DNA from: Promerops cafer
Lineage: Eukaryota > Chordata > Aves > Passeriformes > Nectariniidae
Assembly (NCBI GenBank): GCA_013398275.1
Contig: VZSE01005940.1
Span: forward strand, 1,028,687 to 1,092,686
Reading direction: 5' to 3'
Length of the DNA: 64,000 bases
The notes below the pieces were generated by a model that was not told the origin of the DNA, made no database searches, and saw nothing but the letters and a program-made list of their open reading frames with translations. This document shows, one piece after another, positions 51,901 through 63,900 of the stretch. The translations under genes were made by a program, and so were the position numbers. The stretch's first letter is position 1. Every line of letters begins with the position of its first letter.

Positions 51901-54900
51901 AGTTAGAAGGGACCTACAATGATCATCCAGACCAACTGTCTGACCACTTCAGGGCTGACCAAAAGATAAAATATGTATCTCTCCCAATTTATACTTGTGT
52001 CCAGCATTACTATGCCCTAGGAGTTCTCTTTCTCTTGGCTGGCTTTTAAGGAGAACTACTACTCCACTCTTATTTCCCAGCTCTTTTTCTTGCCTTCTAT
52101 AAACAAAGAAGGGAGACAGGGTACTGTGTGCCAAATCAGAGCAAAAAAAACCCTTTTCCATCCATTCTCTCTTGCCCTAAAGGAAAAATCTAACTTATGG
52201 GGAGAAACAACAGATTTGTATATATGGAGAAGTAGTAGGGCAAAGTTTGCCATGGCATCCTTGATCAGAGAACAGCTATTTCAGAGCTCCCATTTTAGCC
52301 TCTCCATTTATCCAGTGCTGGCCTCCTGTACTGGAACTAAGCCAATGGTCAGTTAGGAGACCTGAAAATAATTTTTACAATTTGGTAGTGTTGCAATACA
52401 GACCTGATTTTGATCTTGTTTTTAGATAAGTAAAACCTGGTTTTATTAAAATGCTGCAACCTTCACAGGCTCTGATACCACTGGCAGATCAGAAGCATCC
52501 AACCAAATAAATCACAGTATCCCAAGGGATTGTTCATGTAAGGAGATGCTGTACATTTCACAGACCTTACAGGTTGTTGTGTCTGATCTTTCCTACCTCC
52601 AGTAGGATATAAAGAAATAGGCTAAGACAGCACTCAGATTTCTTTAGCAAGCTTGAGGGTCAGAATGAAACAAACTTTCCCATCCATCCTCAGCTTTAAA
52701 ATGTTTAAGCCTCCAGAGCTTGCTTAGCTGTTTATAAGCAGCATTATTTAATAAATTATAATATCCATAATTTAGCTTTACTTTCACATGTGAAGGAACT
52801 ACATTGTCTTAGTGCTACAGCTTAGCTCATAGAAAACAAGTTAGACTGTTACACAAATCATTCAGCCTTTATCAGACCAACCTGTATTATAAGAACAGAT
52901 GAGATCTGGGTTTGTGCAAGTTTTAAGGTGAGGTGAATCCTGTAGGCCCTTTGAATTTTAATTGCAGAGATATGATGATATGCAGCTGCTGTAAAATAAA
53001 GAAGTCTCTTCTTTTGTTTCTGTTCTGAAATCTATAGAAGGAAAACAAAACAGGGAACAGCATTAATTTTCACACTCCGAGGTAGCTGGATGCCCACACA
53101 AAGAACATAGTCCACAGCAGTATACTATTAGATACTGAAAATCACCTCAGAACTAAAGTAAGCTACCACTCTGCAGTACCAGGTCTCTAATCTAAATGGT
53201 AACACAGAGAAGTGATTGTAAGAAACATCATCAATACATGGCAGAAAACAATTTCATTGCAAGCCTTTGTGTGCAGAATTAGCATTTATAGGTAAGCCAC
53301 GAAGATCTCAGAAGCTAAAACAACACCCAACAGTGAAAATGTACTTTAGTTCTAAAGGATTGGAAGAAAAGGCTCAAACTGTGTTTTATCTATACTGACC
53401 TGCCCAATACTCAAAGCAGCCAACAAGAATTTGATTTCAACACCAAGAAATCAAGTTTTGTTCTTCTTGCCAGTCAGAATTAATGGTAAAACAGCTCTAG
53501 AGATAAAACTTTGCGTTGGATGTTAAGTAATTTGAATTATACCAACCTTTTTCCTGACTAAATAACCCCGGATAAATGCTTGCAGTTTAATGACAGCTCT
53601 TCTAGTCTTATTGTATTTCATAAATTGAAGCCTGCCTTCCTGCCAAGCCCGCAGATGTTTTTGGATAATTACAGCAGCAGCTTTTTGCTGAACAAATTTC
53701 CTTCTTGCCTTGAAACCCCTATATGCGTTTTGGATCAGACATGCAGCCTGGTGCTTCTGAAAAAGATATTAAAGAATGAATTGATAATTAAACTTTTGCT
53801 CATTCATGTCAGGATCAATATACATTTATTTTTAGTTCTAGGGATTTTTTTTTTCCATCACAACAACAAAAATGGAATGGGAAGTACAAGTAAACCCACA
53901 CAGTAGCAGTTTATATAAAATGCACTATCACAGTTTGGAAGGTCTTTTCACTTACCTAAATGGTAGGTCAAAATATGGGCTTAATCTTCTGCAAGCAATA
54001 AAGCCAGCAGAAAATTTGGCATTTTATTTTGATATCAGTATATAGAGGGGTAATTCAACAATTGGAACTGCTCAAAATCAAGAATCAACCCAGTTGCTTA
54101 AAGGAAAAAAGGATATTTAATATTTTGAAGATTTAACACCTTTGATTTGAACAATCTTCGCTCAGGTTCCACCTTTTCTACACTTCTGTACATTGATGAC
54201 AAAAATCACTCAAATACATTGAAAACTTTTAAAGTAACCATCACACATCAGAGTGCAGGTGAAAACATACCTCCCTCAGAAGTCTCCTGGCCCTGTACTG
54301 CCTGTATGCCAGCTGAATCTTAACTGCAGCACTCCTGGTTGCCAGAAACTGCTGCCGAAGCATTCGTGCAGTGCGGGTCGCTCTCCAGACTCTTTGGATG
54401 GTAAGGGCACAGGACTTCATTTTCAAAAACCTAACATGGAAATGCATTTTTAAGTAAGAAAACAGTGATGGCTTATGAAAACATTAAGGTAGATACCGGG
54501 AAAGCACAGCTGTTCTCAACTAGATCTTGCAACACTAGAAAATGGGAATAGCCAGCAACACTGGCAGAAAGACTGATTTCACACAGAAGATACCTTCTGG
54601 TTTCCCACTGGAGATATTTCCCTAACTTACTGCCAAAGGAGGCTGGGGAGGGACACAGCAGTTTGAAAGGCATTGGACAGACTGACATACAAAGGATAAT
54701 AGCAGGAATAGGCAGGATAAAAGGATAATAGCAGGAATAGGCAGGGATATTTAAAAAGCAGGGATGCTGAGGGAGGACCTTGTATCACTGAACAGCATCC
54801 CCTACTGCTACTGGCATGGGACAATTCAGAATGAGATGAGCTACCAGGCTGATCTCATAGCAAAATAAACATAAACCAGTTTAACTATTCCATTGTGGAT

Positions 54901-57900
54901 TAAAATGAAATAGTTTTTCCAACCTACAAGTTGCATGCCGGAATTTTAACAATATCCAGAACATTTTTCTTGCAAGAAAGATCAAGGCTTACTCTTTCTA
55001 GAGCCCCAATAAACATAATTTAAACTTGTGAAGGAGCTTCCATTCCAGGAAAACAATTAAATGTAATGAAAATCTTGTTCAAAAGAGCAACCCCACCTAC
55101 ACCAATAGGGTTATATTCACGCACAGTACAAGGATGCTGCAGGGGCAGAGCCTGAAGAGAACCTGAAGAGTTCTAAAGAGTGCAGTGCAGCACTAAATAA
55201 CTACATTATAAAAGCTTTGAAAAGCAGAATGATGTGTCCCAGACCGGGTATTACCGAGTGCGCAGCCGTCTGGCTCTGCAGTGACTCTGGATAACAAGGG
55301 TAGCTCTGAGCACAGACGCGTGCTCCGTTCGTGCCTTGTGACCTCGGAACCAGGCTTGGATGACTCGTGCTGCTCTCATTTTGCTAACCCACTGCCTGGC
55401 TTTATAACCTCTGTATGCTGCCTATTAGAGAAATAAAAAATAATCAGAACTGTTAATGGAATGAACAAAATTAAAAAGAAAAATGTCACATCAACAGGAA
55501 CAATTCTGGGGATTTCTATCTCTCAAATACTACAAATATTTAATTTCTCACAACTAGAAGATGTTTTCAAAAGCAAGTGAAACATATTCAGGGAAATACC
55601 ACAAATACCAATCTTTAATATTAGTCTGCAAAAACAATATATATTCTTCCCCATATATTGGGAAGAAACAAACACAAGACATCAAAAAACCCAAACACTC
55701 AATAAAAACCTATTTTACAATTACCTGAATTGTAATAGCAGCTTTTTTCATTTGATGGAATCTTTTTTGATCAATATTTCGCATCCGATGGGCTCTGTAG
55801 TGCTGCTGTATTAGCACAGCAGAAAACTTGCACAGAAGGTATTTCTGTCTCTGAATAAATCCACGGAAAGAGGCCTTCAAAGAAAAAGACAAACTTGGAA
55901 TATTTCACCACTTGCATCATATCAGCTGGGAAAGTATGCACATTTCTATGTACAGCTGTACTCACTGTCTGGTTATAAAAACAAAACTTAAATGAAAATA
56001 TTTCCAATGTCAAAATTAATTCTTCTACCTTTATGGAAAGTGACCATCCTTAGATTGTTCAGGATGTATAAGTTAAACATTCAGAAAATAAGTAAGCAGC
56101 TACCAATCCTCCCCAAAACATGGAGGTGAGGAAAGCACATCTGATTTCTACCAGTTAAGCAGAGCATGTGGTCTCCAAGAGAGTAAAACCAACCTAAGAC
56201 ATTCTCATAGAATCCTAGACTGGTTTGGGTTGGAAGGGACCTTTAAAGACGGTCTAGTTCCAACCCACCCAACATGGGCAGGGATATCCATAGATCAGGC
56301 TTCTCAGGGCCACAAATTATTATAAGGGATTATTTATTTCCCTTTCTTCCTTGATTTGGAGGAATTTCCCTCCTTAAATTCCTCTTAATTAGGCACTTTG
56401 ATTAGTCTAGGGCCAATTAGTAAACCTAGGAAGAGTAACGCGATTGATTTAATCACACCTTCCTAAACACGAGTCCTTAAGAATGTAGCAATCGTGTTTT
56501 TAGCCATTTATGTCACTTTATACCCACTACTAGTGCCCTCTCATACAATACATCAAGACAGCTTTCATTCATATTCCCATCAAAGAAAACATTCATTAAG
56601 CCACTAATATTTAGAGGTGAAATTCAGTTGTCTTAACCTTATTTCTGTGTACTGTGGTAGTAAGCTTTATACATCTGCCCTGTAGTACATCTCAGAAACT
56701 GATTCTACTTTAGTTTTAAACTGTGGACCAGTTCTACTTTAGTTTTAAACTGTGGACTTGCAGGACCAGTAAATCTCTAAAACACCTGCAAAGGAAAAAC
56801 TAAACACCCAAATCCCAGTACTAGTCATTCAGAAGTACCTGAATTTTAATTGTGCTTTCTTTCATTTTGTGAAACCTCTTCCTTTCGATGTATCCTCTGG
56901 CTGTGGCCTGCACAAGGATAACGTTCCTCCGCGTTTGTAAGTAAGCCATTCTCTGGTGCTTCGCAGTCAGGTGGGATCGGTAGTGCCGCTGCAGGACAAC
57001 TGCTGCTCTTCTATAGCTCATATACCATGATTTACATTTATGCATTAAGTAATAGGATTGCAACGTAACAGCTGCTGCTCTGAGTTGGATATATTTTCTA
57101 CGCTGCAGAGCCATCTGAAGAAAAGACTGAATCTTTCTTGCAGCTCGTAGTTGCCTTGCTGTTTTTCTGGCTTTCATAGCTCGGAAGGCAGACTGAATAA
57201 CTACTGTTGCCTGTCTTTGAGCCAAGTACTGTGCCCTCTGTGAACGAGCCCTGAGACACGATCTGTACCACCTCTGAACAGCAACTGCTGAGCTCCGGAT
57301 CAGTGCATAGCGAGCCCGTGCTCTTTGGCATCGGAACGTGGACTGGATCCTTACTGCCGCTGATTTCTGTGCAAGAAAGCGTCTCCTCTCCATGCACATT
57401 CGTAGGAATGACTGAATGTGCCGTGCAGCAACATTGGCTTTATACAACTGCCTGGCTTTCCTAGCACGAAAAGCAGCTTGAAGGCAAATGACAGCCTTTC
57501 TGATTTCTGCATAATTTTTCACGGCAGCTTCTCTTGCCATTTTGGCTCTGAACCTCTGCTGTGTGACTGTGGCAGCCCAGCACAGCTGTTTGTAACGCCT
57601 ATGTTGCACGTACATGCGATAGCTGGACTGTATTACAATTGCTGAAACATGCAGGAGTTGAAGTTCCTGCCGTGCCTTCATGCCTCTGTACGCTGCTTGA
57701 ATAACAAGAACGGAATTCTTCATTGTCAGATACTTCTTGCGTTGGTTCTTTGCTTTCAAATAGGATCGACAGTAGTTCTGTATAACCATAGCTGCGAGTC
57801 TCATATTCTGATAGGCCCTTCTATCCCTGAGCATTCTGTAGGCTGCCTGTATCGTACTGGCAGCTGAATGCATGTGCTCAAGACTCCTCCTCACCCTGAC

Positions 57901-60900
57901 ACCTCTGTACACAGCCTGGATGTGAATAGCTGCTCTGCGGAGAGAGTGATATTCCAAAGCATGCTGCCTTGCCAGAGCCAAAGCTCGGTACCTTCTCTGA
58001 AAGACAAGAGTGGCTGCTTTAAGAGAGAGGTATCTCCGACGTTCTCTGAAGGCCTTAAAGTTCTTTTGAACCACAGTTGCAGCACGGTGCATTTCTCGCT
58101 GTTGTTTTCTCGCTTGCATGTCTCGAAAAGCCCTCTGGATACAAGCTGCTGCTTTCTTTAATGAAGTGTAATGCTCTACAGCAATTTTCCTGAGCCTGTG
58201 GGCTCTGTACCTCCTCTGTATTAGCTGGGCTGCCCACTGAACTCTTCTGTAATGACAGTACTGCCTATACATTCGGTAGTTTCTCTGTATTGTAAGTGCT
58301 GCCTCACATTGTCTCTTCAGGAAGCATCTTGTTTTCATTCCTCTGTAGGCAGCTTGAAGAACTAAAACAGAATTGTAGAGTTTTAAGTACTTTTCTCTCT
58401 CATGCTTCCCTTCCCTGTAAGCTCGATAACGTTGCTGTATGATTACTGAAGCAAGCCTGAGCTCTTGATAAGAAGTGTAAATTTTATGCATTCTTAACAT
58501 TGCTTGAATAACTGTAGCAGCTTGATGCATTTGCTGCATTTTTTTCCTTACCACAAATCCTCTATAAGCAGACTGTATGGTAACAGCAGCCTTAAGGAGA
58601 GAGAGATATTTTTGACGCTGAATATTTGCTAGTTTTGTTGCTCTGTATTTTCTCTGAATTACAACAGCAGCTGACTTAATGGAAAGAAAACGTTTTCTTT
58701 CAAGGAAAGTTCTAAACCTCCTTTGAATAATCACAGCCGATTCATTCATGGCTCTGATGTGTCGTCTTGTTTTCATACCACGGAACGCAGCCTGGATGTG
58801 CAGCACAGCACTTTTCATAATCACGTAGTTGAGAACTTGCGCATCTCTCTCCTTACAAGCACGGAACCACTGCTGAATCTGCCTCGTTGCAAGCAACAAC
58901 TTTCTGAAATCCTTCTGTTGTTTGTGCATCCGATAATAGGACTGGATTATTGCTGCTGACTGGTGCATAGTTTTTAAGTCTTGTCGGACTTTCATGCCTC
59001 TGCAAGCAGCCTGGAGGATAATAACAGACTTCTTTAGTTCCAAGTACTTTTTCCGTTGTACTTTGCCTAAACAAAATGCTCTGTATTGCCTTTGAATTCT
59101 TATTGCTGCCATTCTCATTGACCGATATTTTATGCTCATGCAATGCATCTTAAACGTGGCTTGGATGCAAACAGCTGCTTGGTGCATACACTGAACCTGT
59201 CGCCTCACTTTCACACCTCTGTAAATTGCCTGCACTTGGACTGTGACTCTTTTTAAAGACAAATACCTCTGCCTTTGACATTTAGCATGAGTAACTGCAC
59301 GGTAATGCCTTTGAATGGCTATAGCTGCAGACCTAAGTCTTTCATAGTCCTTCTTGACCAGGTAAGATTTGAAGGCAGCTTGTATAGTTGTAGCAGCTTT
59401 GTTTAGTCTGTTCAGTTCTCTCCTCACAGTCATCCCACGGTAAGCGGACTGCAAGAGTAACGCAGCTGCCTTGGTTTTTAGATAAACTGCACGTTGGGTT
59501 TTTTTCATACAGTAGGCTCTGTAGTATTTCTGAATCACCAAAGTGGCTTGTCTTAGTTTCTTGTATTTTTGTTGATTTATGTGCATCCTGTAATAGGATT
59601 GAATAATTGTTGCAAGATGATGTTTCTTCTGAATCGCTTTTCTCACAGCTTTCCCCCTCCACAGTGCCTGAAGACGCACTGCAGCATTTCGCAGCTGAGC
59701 GTATTCTTGCCGTTGTCTCTGGCCTAGAACCTTGGCTCTGTAATGCCTTTGTATGATTAGCACAGCGTGCTTCACAAGCCTGAATTTCTTCACAGCCATG
59801 AATTTTCTGAAGGTAGACTGTATCCTAGTAGCAGCAACATGCTGTCTTTGAAGCTGCTTTCGCACCTTCCAGCCACGAAAAGCTGCTTGTAAAGAAAGCA
59901 CTGCTGCTCTTGCCATTAAGAAGTTCAGTCTTTGCCTCTTACCACCCTTACAATTTCTGTACCACCTCTGAATCACAATGGAGGCTCGAACCATTGCCTT
60001 GTGTTTCACTCGTGCAGCATGAGCTCTAAAAGCAGTCTGAATTTTAATAGCAGCTCTGCATTCAAGTTTGAGCTTTTTTCGTGTTTTATAACCCCTGTAG
60101 GCTGCCTGTAAGCACACAGCTGCTCTTCTAACTTGCAAGAACTCCTGCCTGTGACACCGGGTCTTTTTGCAGGCACGATAACGTTGTTGAATGACAGTGG
60201 CAGCACTATAGATGCTTAAGTACTGTTGCCGGTCCCTCTTCATTCTGTAGCAGGCCTGAAGTAATACTGCAGCCTCCCTCCACCTTTGTATTTGTTTCCT
60301 GACAAGATAGCCTCGAACTAGAGCCTGAATTCTTATGCAACCTCTCTTCAATTTCCTATAATCTTCTTGAAGTTGAAGAGCATGTCTCTGAGAACGATAC
60401 CTTCGCTGCACATAAAGCGTTGCTTCCCTCAGTGCACAATAACGCTTACGGACTTGCCTCATCTTTGCAAGAGCTTGAATCTTCACTGTGGCATCTCTCA
60501 AGTTTTTAAATCTCTTCTGGGCAACATAAGCACGGAAACTGGACTGAATTTTGATCACAGATCTCAGGATACAAGCCTGTCTCCTGGCTTGCATCCCTCT
60601 GTAGGCAGACTGGAGAACAATGGCAGCCAGGCGCACCCTGTGGAAAGCAGCAGCTGCTTTTTTAGTGGCCACGTGTGCCCTATACCGGGTTTGAATTACA
60701 GAAGCAGCACTTTTAATCTCTTTGTATCTTTTTACTTGTTGGTATTTTCTCACGTGTGACTGCAATATAGTAACAGATTTTTTTAACTGCAGGAATCTTC
60801 GTTGCTCTCGTTTCATTCTCCACAGTGATTGAATAACACACGCTGCTTTTGCCTGTCTGTACAGCTCTCGTGCCTTCATGCCTCTAAAAGCAGCTTGGAG

Positions 60901-63900
60901 AACTATCACTGCTGCGCGCTTTTGCAAAAAAGACTCTCTCTCAGCTTTGCCCAGTTTATAAGCTCTGTAATACTGCTGAATGGTCACTATTTTTGCCCTG
61001 TGCTCCTGGTAAACACGTCTGTCCAGCTGACACCTGTACCAAGCCTGAATCTTGATAACATTTTGCTTTACATGTAGATACTGCTTCAGGTCTCTGTGCA
61101 TCCTGTACCAAGACTGTATGACAAGGGCAGCCCTTTTTCTCTTAGCCAGTTTTGAAGACTGCCATTTTCGGAAATAACTCTGAATCACCAAAGCTGCTTT
61201 AGTTTTCTGTTGAATTTTGTATTTCTTCCATCTTCTGAATGCAGACTGAATAGTAAGTGCTGAAGACTTTAGGATTTCATATCTTTGTCGATCTATTTTT
61301 GCCAACTTAGTTGCACGCAGATGTCTCTGAATTGTAACAGTAGCCCAAACAATTTGTTTATATGCAGCAACAGACTTCACCATCCTTATCCTTGCTTGTA
61401 CAAAAATAACACAGCGTCTCAGCTGTAAGTATCTTTTCCTTGCAGAGTATCTCCTCCAATAAGCCTGCAGGTAAAAAAAGAAAAAATTTAGTATTTTCTT
61501 CATAGTATGTTGAGTTAAGCATAAATGAGGACTGTCATCTTCAGACTTAAGTATAGGAATAAGAAGTCTTATAATCAGAACCACAGAGTATTCTGAGTTG
61601 GAAGGTGTGGCGGCTAACAGCAGCCCTGGAGGCCTCACAGTTATAGATAGCAGTAATTGGAACTCGACCAGTCTATGACATTAGAGAAAATAAGTAAACA
61701 TCCCTAGGAAAAGGCACTGAGAAACCAGGAGATTCAAATTCGAACAACAGACACCAGCCAATCCCAGATGAGCATAAATACAGGCAGCCATTGGCCAGTG
61801 AGCTGGGTGGTAACCAAATTCAGACAATTAGGACCAACCGTGCAGGTTTTTGGTAACCATATAAAAGGGAACTGTACTCAATAAAATTCGTTATTGATGT
61901 ACGAACTTTGGTGTGTCGAGTCTTGTCCATCTCAACTGCAACAGGAAGGGACCCACAAAGATTGAGTCCTACACTTGACTGAGTGGCCCATTACTAGGAT
62001 CAAACCCATGACTTTGGTGTTACTGGCACCATGCTCTAACCAACTGAGCTCATCTCTGGGTCTTAATCCCTGGGAAGTCAAATCCAGAAACCTATTTGAA
62101 AAAAAGCAAAAGCTAAATGGTTTTTAAGTGTTTTAAGTTCTGGGAAAAGCCTCAGTTTGCCCTGGTAACAGCAGATTCCCTTTTACACTATCTGATAAAT
62201 CAGCGATTATGATTATTTAATATCCATTCTGAAAAGTCTTAGGAGTGCAGTATTTATCTCTGGGTAATGGTGCTGAAAGTATCTTGAGAAACTGAATTAA
62301 CTGCCCAAACTACCACTGCCGTGCCTGCCACTCTGAATGTGCCCACTGCAGGTGACATAACACTAGGAGAGTAATTTTAACTTTTTTTTTAAAGCTTCTC
62401 TAAGTAATGTTCAGCAGCTGCAAAGAAGAAAACCAACACAATTTCATCAGTTCTTACATTAACTATTTAAGGCCCTGTGTTTTAATGCTTACGGTACTCC
62501 AAAATATTCATCGGGAAGGAATAATTGTTAATTTAATAGCACATTACCATCCTTCCCTGGAGAGAAAAGCTCACTAAACCTCTCAGAAGCAGAAGGGGGG
62601 CGAAAATATTAAAGAAGTATTACATTTCATGAAAGTATTAATTGCTGCAATCAGCACAAATGGTCCTTAGCGAGGCTCTTTCTAAGAGGTTTCAGGGGGT
62701 TTCCTTGCTGTGTAATCTTGTTTTAGATTGTATTACCTGAATGACTGTGGCAGATTTATTTCTGACTTCCTCCAGTTTTGCCTTTTTCAGATTAAAGAGA
62801 ATCATCCTGGCCAAGTATCCTCTCCAGAGCTTCTGGATGAAAATGGCTGCACTCTCTTTCCTCAGGATGCGTCGGCGAGCCAAGAAGTTCATTGCAGATT
62901 TTTGAATTATCCGAGCAGCTCTGTCTCTTTCCTAAAAAGAATAAATTTCCACTGAACATTAGCTATGGAATTTTCACTCAAATTTTTGATTTTAATATCT
63001 ACATTTGAATATCTACAGCAATTTCATAAAGTTATAGTACATATGCGCACATTGTAAGATTAATTAATAAAAATAATGCCTTCAATGTTTAAAGGGTTTT
63101 GGTTTTGATGCCTTCTCCCCCTCAGCATCTTTACTATTAGTTATTTCAAAAGTGAAGGGAATGTTTTGTCATCATTATTAAGGTTGTGTAGATTTTATAC
63201 TGTAAATAAACTGGAGATGAAAAAGCCTAAATAGAACCTCTGTCTCTTTCTACACCACAAATTCTTGGAATATTTAACTTGAACACTGTTCCAACATCAA
63301 TATGTAACCCAGCAAGACACAGTAGTGGCATTTATCAAACTAAAGCTGTCATAGTTTTAAAACCTTCACTAAATCTGGTATAACTACCAAACAATCAAGA
63401 TACAGAATATCAGAACTCATGAAATTCAATTCAAAGGACTAGTGAAACTTAGCTCTGTAACAAAAATAGTAAATCCATGCAGAAGCTTAATTACTCTTCT
63501 CATCTTATAGACATTAATAGGAATTAACTACTCCTTTAGTTTCAAGAAAGCAGTGCAACTATTTTATATTTGAAATATAAAATAGTTCAAATATTTGAAA
63601 TATTGGGAGAAGAGTTTAGGGGGTAACACACAAAAAAGAACAGTAGCCTCTAAACACCTGTAATTACTTCAGAAGCCTAAAAGAAAAGTGGAGTTTAGAA
63701 GATTACACCACCAAGAAGGCCACATATTTTGATGATAGAAATGGCACTCATTAGTTTAAATGCCAATATTAGTCCAACAAACCTGTATTTTCCATTGAAT
63801 TTATATTCTTTTTTTCTTAACATAGAAGCTATGAATATTGCACAAGCAAAGAGTACCTGAGAGAGTTTCAGTTCCCTTTTCAGCCTGTAGTTCCTCCAAG

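Larger units (their letters stand above)
61573..62063 (-). mobile_element. tRNA-Ile-headed, CR1-tailed SINE (TguSINE1-like), interrupted by a solo LTR
   Basis: Read on the minus strand, the 5' head is a tRNA-Ile-like sequence (62,063 to about 61,984: gagctcagttggttagagca, then ggtttgatcctagtaatggg). It is followed by a short CR1-type 3' end (gtcccttccaactcagaata, then ctctgtggttctgattata). This composite is the structure described for songbird SINEs mobilised by CR1. The tail is split by an LTR at 61,606-61,943. The element lies in the ASPM intron just upstream of the giant exon. Confidence 0.75.

Noticed and set aside
57098..60759. Several open frames of 60-130 codons on both strands inside 56.8-61.5 kb
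   Set aside because: They overlap the ASPM giant exon in other frames. Their openness follows from the repeated codon pattern of the IQ array.
61984..62063. A functional tRNA-Ile gene
   Set aside because: The anticodon loop lacks T33 and reads AGT at the anticodon position, the acceptor stem is mismatched, and the sequence continues directly into a CR1-type tail. It is a SINE head.
61944..62063. Retroviral primer-binding site downstream of the LTR
   Set aside because: The tRNA-like sequence begins about 40 bases after the LTR and spans the whole tRNA, not just the 3' 18 bases. It belongs to the older SINE that the LTR interrupted.
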